A stretch of DNA of 64,000 nucleotides, taken from NCBI RefSeq assembly GCF_047219225.1, contig NZ_CP178208.1, forward strand, positions 2,790,001 through 2,854,000. Direction: 5' to 3'. The notes below the pieces were generated by a model. The model did no database searches, was not told where the DNA came from, and saw nothing but the letters and a program-made list of their open reading frames with translations. Source of the stretch: IMCC45349 sp047219225 (GTDB lineage: Bacteria; Bacteroidota; Bacteroidia; Flavobacteriales; Flavobacteriaceae). Both the position numbers and the translations under genes were made by a program. Positions 50,451-58,841 of the stretch are shown in pieces (position 1 is the stretch's first letter; each line of letters opens with the position of its first letter).

Positions 50451-52619
50451 TTACTTTCTTTTAATCAGTACTTTTTCGTTTGTAAACTGAAACGCAGCAT
50501 CTAAAAATGCCATCATTTGTGGCCAATTTTCTTTTGGCTCGAAATTGTTTTTGTATTGCTTAGATGTTGTTACAATTAGTTTATCACCTTCAATGGTAGC
50601 TGTACTAATAAATGCACCTGCAGCATTATCTACATTTTTATTTAACTTGTCTAATCCAGCAACTGTATAGCCTTCTGGAATAGTCATAGTAATATTATAG
50701 TTAAAGGTTCTAGCATAAGAAGCGTGAACGTTACTTGTGCGTGTACGCTCTTTGTCTTCAAGGTCTATTTGACCTCCAATAAGCTTTCCAATTTCAAAAA
50801 TATGGTTAGGTCCAGCTTTTTTAACTAATATGTTTTTAGCTTTAAAACTATCTGAAAAGGCCAATTCAGAATCTGGACCAAAACGTCCTGTACTAATTAT
50901 TTTAAACTCATAATCTTCAACTTCATTTCTTTCTAAATCACTTTCGGCATACTCTTTTAAAGTTTCTTTTTGTTTGTCTTTTAGCTTTTCTATTAAGGCG
51001 TTCATTTCTTTAGTAACCTTAAGCTTTTGTTTCTTGTTTTTAATACGATCTGCTAATGTTTTTGTTTTATACTTTGCATAATCTTCATTTATATAATCTG
51101 TAAATAATAAGAATTCGTATTGGTATTCGTCTTTGGTATGTCCTTTAAACGAACTTGAAGTTGTCATATCCAGTACAGTAAAATCTTCGTTAAAAGCTAC
51201 TGTAATGTCTTTTTTATTTACATTATCTAAATGTGAAGACACAGGAAGTTTACCTCTTTTAATACCATCAATTTTATTTTTTGATTTAGTAAGTAAAAAC
51301 ACATCTGTTCCTTCAATTAATGGTGAATATTGATTTACACTCGTATGAGGTCCAAAAAATTCAACATAAAGTGGTTCTGCTGTATTAACTTTAAGTAAAA
51401 CGTTCACATTTTTTTCAATCAGTAAATCGTCAATACTACCATCGTAACGTTTTTTAGCAACAACAATTTCGTATTTGATTTTATGACGTCTTAAAAACTC
51501 TGTAAAGTGTTTTACAAATTGCTTTTCATTTTGAATAAAAACAGGATTAGTGCCATAATAGTAATATGGATATACAATATCTGCTTCGTCAGCAATAAAA
51601 GCCTCTACAAAGCGTGTTAAGTAATAATGGCGCATGTAGTAGTAAGCTTGTGTGACTTTATCAGCATCGTTTTTAAATGATTTTCCTTTTAAGAAATGCT
51701 TTAAGTCTCCTATATCTCCATCTGGTTTAAAACGATGATCGTAAAGGTCTAGTACTTCATCTTGTGATACACTTTTCTTAATAATACTTTCCTTTTTTGG
51801 AAGGAAAGCTAATGCGCGATCTTCAAACTTCCCAGAACGTGCAAAATATACCTGAAACTTATAACAAGGTAATTCTACAAGTGGATAAGACCATCTTGAA
51901 AACTCGTTCTTTTCTATGTCTGAAGCTACTAATTCGTAACGTCTAAAATTACCTTTGTTTGTTTGGATTTGTTTTAATTCTGGTGCACCATTATAAGAGT
52001 TGAAATTGATAAAGAAATCATTTTCAGTTTCAAAAAACAGTCTAAAATCCATAATTGGATATTCTTCAGAAAGAACGGTTTCAACAGGGTCAAAACCAAA
52101 AGCGTAAGTAGATTTAAAAGGCTCTACTTTAAAGAAATAAAAATCGATAATATCTCCAACTTCAAGGTTTGAAATTGCAACTTTAGTTTCGCCATCAACC
52201 TCTACAGCTTCTTCGTCAACATTTATTTCTATTTCTTTGCCATCTGGTTTAATAATTTTTACACCTACAATATTATCACCTTTTGCTCTCCAAGAGTAAC
52301 GACCTTTATTAGATCTAAAGCGCTTTTTAAATGAAAATTCTGAAAACTCTTCTACAGCAGCTTTGTCAAGTAGCTTAATACGTTTTCTAATAGATACTTT
52401 ATAAGTTACATTTTTACCAAACTTATGAAAATCGTAATTTTCGTTTTTATAGATAACTACAGCAGATTCGTTTTTCCATTTATCTGGAATATCTGTAGCA
52501 TTTTTGTATGCATCATTGGCGCCCCAAAATAGCTCTTTAGCTTCAATTTCTAGTTTGCTTTGTCCAAAAAGCGTAGCACTAAAAGCTACAAGCGCAATGG
52601 TTAAAATTCTTATTTTCAT
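50451..52619 (-). CDS. DUF3857 protein without transglutaminase cysteine
   Basis: A 722-residue secreted protein. Signal peptide MKIRILTIALVAFSATLFGQ, a DUF3857 region (about 55-270, with VSIRKRIKLLDKAAVEEFSEF and FFKVEPFKSTYAFGFDPVETVL), then a region aligned with the transglutaminase-like core of its neighbour but lacking the GDCKG cysteine (the region reads YYYGTNPVFIQNEKQFVKHFTEFLRRHKIKYEIVVA). It is therefore probably a catalytically inactive paralogue. It follows the active-type paralogue by 9 bp on the same strand. Role unknown, probably periplasmic or surface. Confidence 0.86.
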   Translation of the reverse strand: MKIRILTIALVAFSATLFGQSKLEIEAKELFWGANDAYKNATDIPDKWKNESAVVIYKNENYDFHKFGKNVTYKVSIRKRIKLLDKAAVEEFSEFSFKKRFRSNKGRYSWRAKGDNIVGVKIIKPDGKEIEINVDEEAVEVDGETKVAISNLEVGDIIDFYFFKVEPFKSTYAFGFDPVETVLSEEYPIMDFRLFFETENDFFINFNSYNGAPELKQIQTNKGNFRRYELVASDIEKNEFSRWSYPLVELPCYKFQVYFARSGKFEDRALAFLPKKESIIKKSVSQDEVLDLYDHRFKPDGDIGDLKHFLKGKSFKNDADKVTQAYYYMRHYYLTRFVEAFIADEADIVYPYYYYGTNPVFIQNEKQFVKHFTEFLRRHKIKYEIVVAKKRYDGSIDDLLIEKNVNVLLKVNTAEPLYVEFFGPHTSVNQYSPLIEGTDVFLLTKSKNKIDGIKRGKLPVSSHLDNVNKKDITVAFNEDFTVLDMTTSSSFKGHTKDEYQYEFLLFTDYINEDYAKYKTKTLADRIKNKKQKLKVTKEMNALIEKLKDKQKETLKEYAESDLERNEVEDYEFKIISTGRFGPDSELAFSDSFKAKNILVKKAGPNHIFEIGKLIGGQIDLEDKERTRTSNVHASYARTFNYNITMTIPEGYTVAGLDKLNKNVDNAAGAFISTATIEGDKLIVTTSKQYKNNFEPKENWPQMMAFLDAAFQFTNEKVLIKRK

Positions 52620-52628
52620 AAGTGTTTT

Positions 52629-54551
52629 TTATTGTTTGGTTAATATTATTTGTTCTTTGTAAGTGTCATCTAGTTTTTTAATGAACGTATTCCACTCATC
52701 AAAATCTGAGGTTTCTACTTTAGCATTTTTTATCACAAAACTTTTTTTACAAACCACAGCATTTCCTTCTTGTTTGAAGGTAATTGATAGGTCAAAATTA
52801 TCTTTTGAGATAGTTTTGTTTTCTGGTACGTATGTTACTTTATATCCTGCTGGAATTTGTAATGTGATTTTGGAGTCTAAGTCTTTTTTATGTCTGAAAA
52901 TATAATCGGTTTTACGATCATTTAGATCAAAATCACTAAGCTCTTTTTCAATATCTAAATCAATGTAAACTTCGCCATCAAAAGATGAAACTGCATTGTT
53001 TACTGTAATATCTGCTGTAAAATTCAAGCTTGCTTCTCTGTCGGTAACATCAGAAGCAACAATGTTAGATACTTTAATATTGCTATCGCCTTTTTCTAAA
53101 TACGATTTTAAAAATTCTTCTTTAATATCAGTTTTTAAAGAACTGAAATAGTAAAGTAAGCTTGCTCTACTTTCTCCATTATAGGTTTTTTGTACACTTC
53201 CTTTCAAGGTTTCGCCGTCAAGAGTGTAGTTGTAAGCTATATATTCTTTGTTTTCAGAATGATTAGCAGAAGGAACTGTTTTTAAGATGTATTTTTCACC
53301 ATCTTCAATTAAAACTTGTTTGCCTTGAATTCTGTCGGCATACTCACCATAGGCATTAAATTTTTCTGTACCATCAAGAAAGATGGCTTTACCATCTTTA
53401 AACAAAGTACAAATCATGTGGTTATCTACCGAAAGGTTTGGAGTAGAGTAGTCGTAGGCAATACGTTTAGTACCAATCCAAGTAAGTCTAGCGTCAAAAC
53501 CAGCTTCTATAAGCATTTGTTTTGTAAGGTTTGCCATTCCTTTACAGTCGCCATATTTTTTGTTATAAACATTGGCAGCTTCATCTGGTTTAAAACCAGC
53601 AATACCATCTTCAAAAGCGATATAACGAATGTTGTCTTGAACCCAATAATAGATATTTTTTATTTTTTCGTCGTCTGTCTTAGCGTTTTTGGTTAATTCT
53701 GCAACTTTTGCTTTAAATGGAGTTCTGTCGTTTTCTAGACTATTTGCTAAACTACTATACCAATTATATAAATCTTGAGTAGAATTAAAGATTGCTTCTT
53801 TGTCACCATTTTTAGATTGCGATTTAGCAAGAATTAATATGTGTGGATAAATATAAGTTGGACCAGGAGCGCGTTCTTCATCATACATAGCTGGTAAATC
53901 TTCAATCTTATAGGTAACTATTGTATTTTTTGTTTTGGAATCTTTGTATTCGGTTTTTTTAATGTCGTAACCTTCAAAGTTCATTTCTTTAAGCTCAATG
54001 TCTAGCCAACTAGGAATATCAAACTTTATTTCTCGTTTTACTGTTGGGTAAGAATTATTAAAATATACTTTAGTGAAGTACTTAATGTCTTTGTATTCTT
54101 TTCTAATAGTAGTGTAGTATTTATAACCATTTAAAGGAAAGTCTACATTAGCATACTTAACTCGTGTATCTATATGGAATAAATCTTCGCTCGTATAGGC
54201 TTCGTCAATAACTTGGAACCCTGCTTTCTTCTTGTTTTTGTATTTAATGGAAAACTCTGTTATTTCAGACTCACCATCGTAAAAACAATATTTTTGAATA
54301 TCTGCACGTGAGTCTAAGTTAATATGGTTTTCGTCAAGCTTGTGGTTAACGGTTACTTTATTGGTTTTTTGGTCAAAACCAAACGAAATATAGTCTTTAC
54401 TTAACTGTAATGCAATATGATCATCTTCATATTTTTCTTTAAGTGATTTAGCTTCTAGTTTGTCATTTGAATTTGGTTCAATACTTTTTTGAGAAAATGC
54501 ACTATACGAAACAAGGCATAGTAAAATAAGGTAGAATTTGTTTCTAGACAT
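52629..54551 (-). CDS. DUF3857 and transglutaminase-like protein
   Basis: A 640-residue secreted protein: signal peptide (YLILLCLVSYSAFSQ), DUF3857 domain (about 60-260), and a transglutaminase-like core (about 290-410). The catalytic candidates are Cys336 in KKYGDCKGMANL, His in SVDNHMICTL and Asp in AIFLDGTEKF, preceded by IYYWVQDNIRYIAFEDGIAGF. A C-terminal beta-rich domain follows. These proteins are common in Bacteroidota and may be peptidases or cross-linkers; the substrate is unknown. Together with the next gene it forms a two-gene operon, divergent from the InsA-like gene at 54720. Confidence 0.9.
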   Translation of the reverse strand: MSRNKFYLILLCLVSYSAFSQKSIEPNSNDKLEAKSLKEKYEDDHIALQLSKDYISFGFDQKTNKVTVNHKLDENHINLDSRADIQKYCFYDGESEITEFSIKYKNKKKAGFQVIDEAYTSEDLFHIDTRVKYANVDFPLNGYKYYTTIRKEYKDIKYFTKVYFNNSYPTVKREIKFDIPSWLDIELKEMNFEGYDIKKTEYKDSKTKNTIVTYKIEDLPAMYDEERAPGPTYIYPHILILAKSQSKNGDKEAIFNSTQDLYNWYSSLANSLENDRTPFKAKVAELTKNAKTDDEKIKNIYYWVQDNIRYIAFEDGIAGFKPDEAANVYNKKYGDCKGMANLTKQMLIEAGFDARLTWIGTKRIAYDYSTPNLSVDNHMICTLFKDGKAIFLDGTEKFNAYGEYADRIQGKQVLIEDGEKYILKTVPSANHSENKEYIAYNYTLDGETLKGSVQKTYNGESRASLLYYFSSLKTDIKEEFLKSYLEKGDSNIKVSNIVASDVTDREASLNFTADITVNNAVSSFDGEVYIDLDIEKELSDFDLNDRKTDYIFRHKKDLDSKITLQIPAGYKVTYVPENKTISKDNFDLSITFKQEGNAVVCKKSFVIKNAKVETSDFDEWNTFIKKLDDTYKEQIILTKQ

Positions 54552-54719
54552 AGGTTAATGTTTAATACAATTGTAAATATATACTTTCAATTAATTTTCT
54601 AAAACCTTTTTCTTAACAATTTATAATCAGGTAATTATTTTTTTAATCTAGTTATCGTAATAATGTATCAATTTGGATTATTGTTGCTAAATTGATATAT
54701 TTATGCTAAATTATTATAT

Positions 54720-55139
54720 ATGGATATTCAATGTTGCCCAAATTGTAGCTCAGAAAGCTACACTAAAAGTGGAATTGTAAATAACAGACAACGCTATAAG
54801 TGTAAGTCTTGTGGTTATTTTTTCTCTGTTAATAAAATGGGGAAACGTATAGATGATTATTATGTAAATAAGGCATTACAGTTATATTTAGAAGGACTTA
54901 CGTATAGAGAAATTGAGCGTATTCTTGGGATTTCTCATGTAAGTATTATGAATTGGGTTAAAAAATATAATATCAAACGACCATATAATTCTAATTACCA
55001 TCCAAGTTATAAAATTTTAAGTGCTTCAGAGCTTTCAAATTACTTTCAAAAAACTAATAACTTGTCTGGAGCTGGTGTTCTTGTAACCGAGCTTGGTGAT
55101 AAGTTTATGCTTATTAAATGGGAACGCTTTAGAGATTAG
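54720..55139 (+). CDS. Helix-turn-helix protein with IS1 InsA-like zinc ribbon
   Basis: A 139-residue DNA-binding protein. The N-terminal zinc ribbon has CCPNC (Cys6/Cys9) and CKSCG (Cys28/Cys31) with the RYKCKSCGYFF signature of IS1 InsA. It is followed by a helix-turn-helix (LTYREIERILGISHVSIMNWVKKY, about 61-84). The second IS1 part (InsB/DDE transposase) and terminal repeats are absent; instead there is a unique about 45-residue C-terminal domain. It is therefore probably a domesticated regulator rather than a transposase. It stands directly upstream of the porin/symporter genes on the same strand, which makes those the likely targets (inference). Confidence 0.82.
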   Translation: MDIQCCPNCSSESYTKSGIVNNRQRYKCKSCGYFFSVNKMGKRIDDYYVNKALQLYLEGLTYREIERILGISHVSIMNWVKKYNIKRPYNSNYHPSYKILSASELSNYFQKTNNLSGAGVLVTELGDKFMLIKWERFRD

Positions 55140-55250
55140 GTATATATAATTACCATTTATGTATATTGATTTTTATTTAGCTCTATCTTTTTTAGAGATT
55201 AGTAGTGCACACAAAACCAAAACTTTATTACTAACTAATCTTTAAATTTT

Positions 55251-56492
55251 ATGAAAAAACTTTATTTAATACTGTTTTGTTCAGCCTTCTTAGGCTTTCA
55301 AAATCTGTATGCACAAGGTTCTCCAGATTATAATGGAGGCTTAAAAGTGAAATTTGATGAGGAAGGAAAAAAATACCTTCGTCTCATTTCTTGGGCTCAA
55401 GTACAAGCCAGTTATAATGATGATGTTCCAGACGATGAGAGTAGTACAAGTTTTAATTTAAGACGCGCTCGTATTTTAATGTTTGCTCAAATCAATGAGA
55501 AATTCATGATTCTTACTCATTTTGGATTGAATAGCTTAAATAGTAATACAATGCATCCAGTAGGAAAAGGAGATGGTTCTCAATTATTCTTTCATGATGT
55601 TTGGGCACAATATAACTTAAGTAAAAACCATGCTGTTGGAGGTGGATTACATTACTTTAATGGTATTTCTAGGTTAAATAATCAAAGTACATTAAATATG
55701 ATGACCTTAGATAATAACCGTCAATCATGGGCGACTATAGGTTTAACGGATCAGTTTGCTAGACATATTGGAGTATTTGCTAAGGGTAAATTTGGAAAAC
55801 TTCAATATCGTGTAGCTATTAATGATGCTATTGCTAGTGATTTGGATACTAGAAATCCAGAAGATGCCGATTATGTTGGTACAACTGTTTATGGAGGTAG
55901 AGAGTATTTAGGCTCTAAAGATGCTGGAAAAATATATGCAGGTTATTTTGATTATCATTTCTTAGATCAGGAGTCAAACTTCTTACCATTTAAAGTAGGT
56001 TCATATTTAGGAGGAAAGAAAGTATTTAACATAGGAGCTGGATTCTTCTTGCATCCAAATGGTGCAGTTATTAACGAAGGAACTGTTGTTAATCCTGATT
56101 TAAAAGGAGAGGACGTTGCTATTTTTGCTGTAGATGCTTTTTACGATACACCACTTGGTGATGATGGTAGTGCTTTAACAGCATATGCTACTTATCAATC
56201 AAGCGATTATGGTAAGGACTACTTATTTAGTGCTTATGGTACAGGAAGTATGATTTATACACATGTTGGATATGTTTTTGCTGGTGATAAGGAAAAAACA
56301 AGATACCAACCTTATGTTGCGTATGCTTCTAATAGCTATGATGCAACCGATGATAATAGAAATGTTTTCAGTATAGGTGCTAATGCTTATATGAGCGGGC
56401 ACAATTCTAAACTAACCTTAGAGTATAAAAACCAAAAATTTGGTGACTCAAAAACAGGAATAGTTACACTTCAAGCAATGATATACCTATAA
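55251..56492 (+). CDS. Porin (phosphate-selective porin O/P-like)
   Basis: A 413-residue outer membrane beta-barrel protein with signal peptide (LYLILFCSAFLGFQNLYAQ). The barrel shows alternating strands with aromatic girdle residues: KYLRLISWAQVQASYND at the start, NLRRARILMFAQINEKF as the typical porin signature, and the final strand KTGIVTLQAMIYL. Its place directly before the DUF4212/symporter pair suggests it passes the small organic acid across the outer membrane. It starts 111 bp after the InsA-like gene. Confidence 0.88.
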   Translation: MKKLYLILFCSAFLGFQNLYAQGSPDYNGGLKVKFDEEGKKYLRLISWAQVQASYNDDVPDDESSTSFNLRRARILMFAQINEKFMILTHFGLNSLNSNTMHPVGKGDGSQLFFHDVWAQYNLSKNHAVGGGLHYFNGISRLNNQSTLNMMTLDNNRQSWATIGLTDQFARHIGVFAKGKFGKLQYRVAINDAIASDLDTRNPEDADYVGTTVYGGREYLGSKDAGKIYAGYFDYHFLDQESNFLPFKVGSYLGGKKVFNIGAGFFLHPNGAVINEGTVVNPDLKGEDVAIFAVDAFYDTPLGDDGSALTAYATYQSSDYGKDYLFSAYGTGSMIYTHVGYVFAGDKEKTRYQPYVAYASNSYDATDDNRNVFSIGANAYMSGHNSKLTLEYKNQKFGDSKTGIVTLQAMIYL

Positions 56493-56502
56493 ACTTAAAA
56501 TT

Positions 56503-56760
56503 ATGTCAGATAAAAGCAATGCTTCAGCATATTGGAAAGAAAATATTAAGTACCTATCCATTTTACTAGTTATATGGTTTGTGGTGTCTTATGGATGTGG
56601 AATTTTATTTAGAGATGCTTTAAATGAAATTAGACTTGGCGGATTTAAACTTGGATTTTGGTTCGCGCAACAAGGGTCAATATATGTATTCGTAATACTA
56701 ATTTTCGTGTATGTACGAATTATGAATAAACTAGATAAAAAATATGGTTACGACGAGTAA
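56503..56760 (+). CDS. DUF4212 small subunit of sodium:solute symporter
   Basis: An 85-residue membrane protein with two helices (YLSILLVIWFVVSYGCGILF and GFWFAQQGSIYVFVILIFVYV) and a charged end (KLDKKYGYDE). The AYWKENIKYLSILLVIWF pattern and FWFAQQGSIYVFV match DUF4212, the small partner of symporters of the VC_2705 type. It begins 11 bp after the porin stop and ends 31 bp before the symporter. Confidence 0.93.
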   Translation: MSDKSNASAYWKENIKYLSILLVIWFVVSYGCGILFRDALNEIRLGGFKLGFWFAQQGSIYVFVILIFVYVRIMNKLDKKYGYDE

Positions 56761-56791
56761 TCTTAATTAATAACCAAAAAAATATATTATT

Positions 56792-58567
56792 ATGAGTGTT
56801 CAAACATGGACTTGGATTTTAGTTGGGATTACATTTGCCCTATATTTTGGAATTGCAATTTGGGCTAGAGCTGGTTCAACAAAAGAATTTTATGTTGCTG
56901 GAGGAGGTGTTTCTCCATTAGCAAACGGAATGGCAACTGCTGCCGACTGGATGAGTGCAGCGTCATTTATATCGATGGCTGGATTAATCTCATTCATGGG
57001 ATATGATGGTTCAGTATTCCTTATGGGATGGACAGGAGGATATGTATTATTAGCATTACTCTTGGCGCCTTATTTACGTAAGTTTGGGAAGTTTACTGTA
57101 CCAGATTTTATTGGTGATCGTTACTACTCAAATACTGCAAGAACAGTTGCTGTACTTTGTGCTTTAATTGTATCGTTTACTTATGTAGCAGGTCAAATGC
57201 GTGGTGTAGGAATTGTATTTTCGCAGTTCTTACAAGTAGATATAAATGTAGGTGTAATTATTGGTATGACAGTAGTGTTAATCTTTGCATTCTTAGGAGG
57301 AATGAAAGGGATTACATATACGCAAGTAGCACAGTATTGTGTATTAATATTTGCATTTATGGTACCAGCAATTTTTATCTCTTTACAAATGACAGGAAAC
57401 CCAATTCCACAAATAGGAATGGGAGGAAAGGTTGAAGGAGGCGCCTTCTTACTCGATAAATTAGATACATTACATACAGAACTCGGATTCAACGAATATA
57501 CAAGTGGAACAAAATCTACTTGGGATGTATTTGCAATTACTTTAGCGCTTATGGTTGGTACAGCTGGATTACCACACGTAATTGTACGTTTCTTTACAGT
57601 ACCAAAAGTAAAAGATGCACGTAAGTCTGCTGGATTAGCTTTATTATTTATTGCTATTCTTTATACAACTGCACCTGCAATTGCTGTATTTGCAAGAACA
57701 AACTTAATTGAAACTGTAAATAACAAAGAGTATACTGGAATTCCTGAATGGTTTAAAAATTGGGAAGATACAGGATTAATAGCGTGGTCTGATAAAAACA
57801 ATGATGGTAAGATTCAATACGTAGCTGGAAGTGCCTTAAATGGAAAAAAACCAGTATTTATTGATGGTAGAGGAAAAAGTGGTGAACGTATGATTTCAAA
57901 CGCTAATGATGCAGCAAATGAGTTGTACGTAGATAGAGATATTATGGTATTAGCAAATCCAGAAATTGCAAACTTACCTAATTGGGTAATTGCATTAGTA
58001 GCTGCTGGTGGTTTAGCAGCAGCATTATCTACAGCAGCTGGTTTATTATTAGTAATATCTACATCAATCTCGCACGATTTAATTAAAAAGCAATTAAAAC
58101 CAGACATCTCCGAAAAAGGAGAGCTAATGTGGGCAAGAATAGCAATTGTTTTTGCAATTATTATAGCTGGTTTATTTGGTATCTATCCACCAGGATTTGT
58201 CGCCGCAGTTGTAGCGCTAGCCTTTGGGTTGGCAGCTGCATCGTTCTTCCCTGCAATTATACTAGGTATTTTTGATAAGCGAATGAATAAGCAAGGTGCC
58301 ATTGCTGGTATGGTAGTTGGGATAACGTTAATGTTATTCTATATGATACGTTACAAAACAGGATTAATAGGTGTGATGGATCCTAGACCAGCTAGTGAGT
58401 GGTGGTTTGGTACATCGCCAGAAGGTTTTGGAACAGTAGCAATGGTAGTAAATGTTGTTGTGTCTGTTATCGTATCTAGAATGACGTCTCCGCCGCCTGC
58501 AGATGTTCAGGAAATAGTTGAAAACATCCGAATTCCTTCAGGAGCAGGAGAGGCTACACACCATTAA
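56792..58567 (+). CDS. Sodium:solute (acetate-type) symporter
   Basis: A 591-residue membrane protein of the SSS family, VC_2705 subgroup, with about 13 helices. Signatures: FYVAGGGVSPLANGMATAAD, MSAASFISMAGLISFMGYDG, VPDFIGDRYYSNTARTVAVL, and GLAAALSTAAGLLLVISTSI. An inserted hydrophilic loop (about 305-385) is typical of this subgroup. It takes up acetate or a similar short carboxylate with sodium, together with DUF4212. Context supports this: an Acs/PrpE-type ligase and a symporter-type kinase follow. It ends with a strong terminator at 58588. Confidence 0.94.
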   Translation: MSVQTWTWILVGITFALYFGIAIWARAGSTKEFYVAGGGVSPLANGMATAADWMSAASFISMAGLISFMGYDGSVFLMGWTGGYVLLALLLAPYLRKFGKFTVPDFIGDRYYSNTARTVAVLCALIVSFTYVAGQMRGVGIVFSQFLQVDINVGVIIGMTVVLIFAFLGGMKGITYTQVAQYCVLIFAFMVPAIFISLQMTGNPIPQIGMGGKVEGGAFLLDKLDTLHTELGFNEYTSGTKSTWDVFAITLALMVGTAGLPHVIVRFFTVPKVKDARKSAGLALLFIAILYTTAPAIAVFARTNLIETVNNKEYTGIPEWFKNWEDTGLIAWSDKNNDGKIQYVAGSALNGKKPVFIDGRGKSGERMISNANDAANELYVDRDIMVLANPEIANLPNWVIALVAAGGLAAALSTAAGLLLVISTSISHDLIKKQLKPDISEKGELMWARIAIVFAIIIAGLFGIYPPGFVAAVVALAFGLAAASFFPAIILGIFDKRMNKQGAIAGMVVGITLMLFYMIRYKTGLIGVMDPRPASEWWFGTSPEGFGTVAMVVNVVVSVIVSRMTSPPPADVQEIVENIRIPSGAGEATHH

Positions 58568-58587
58568 TGTTAGATTATTAGTTAGTT

Positions 58588-58622
58588 AAACAGTATTGCT
58601 TTTACAGCAATACTGTTTTTTT
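58588..58622 (+). terminator. Rho-independent terminator after symporter gene
   Basis: AAACAGTATTGCT / AGCAATACTGTTT stem with TTTAC loop and a T run, 21 bp after the symporter stop. It separates the uptake genes from the sensing/activation genes. Confidence 0.9.
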
Positions 58623-58646
58623 ATTACATTTATACAAGAAACTACA

Positions 58647-58841
58647 ATGAAAAAAAGACACGAACAAAAATTAGTTATACTTTCCTTTGCACTATTAGTA
58701 GTACTTAATGTGCCTTTTTTATTAGTGTTTAACATTGATGGGGTTGTATTGGGTATGCCTACTTTTTATTTTTCAATTTTTAGTGTTTGGTTAGTCTCTA
58801 TTATTGTATCATATGTAGTTTTAAAAAGGCATTATGAGTAA
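58647..58841 (+). CDS. Small membrane protein upstream of symporter-type kinase
   Basis: A 64-residue protein with two helices (LVILSFALLVVLNVPFLLVF and FYFSIFSVWLVSIIVSYVVL) and the link NIDGVVLGMPTF. The P-F-L ... G-x-P-x-F-Y pattern resembles the short DUF3311-type proteins that accompany SSS symporters, but I cannot confirm the family. ATG at 58647 is chosen since the longer frame begins inside the terminator. It overlaps the next gene by 8 bp (ATGAGTAA), so it is likely a partner of the kinase. Confidence 0.8.
   Translation: MKKRHEQKLVILSFALLVVLNVPFLLVFNIDGVVLGMPTFYFSIFSVWLVSIIVSYVVLKRHYE

Noticed and set aside
53316..53696. 126-residue ORF on the plus strand
   Set aside because: Lies entirely opposite the transglutaminase-like gene, whose protein family and catalytic motifs are clear; a shadow frame.
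54720..55139. Active IS1 insertion sequence
   Set aside because: No InsB/DDE part, no terminal inverted repeats and no target duplications seen around the gene.
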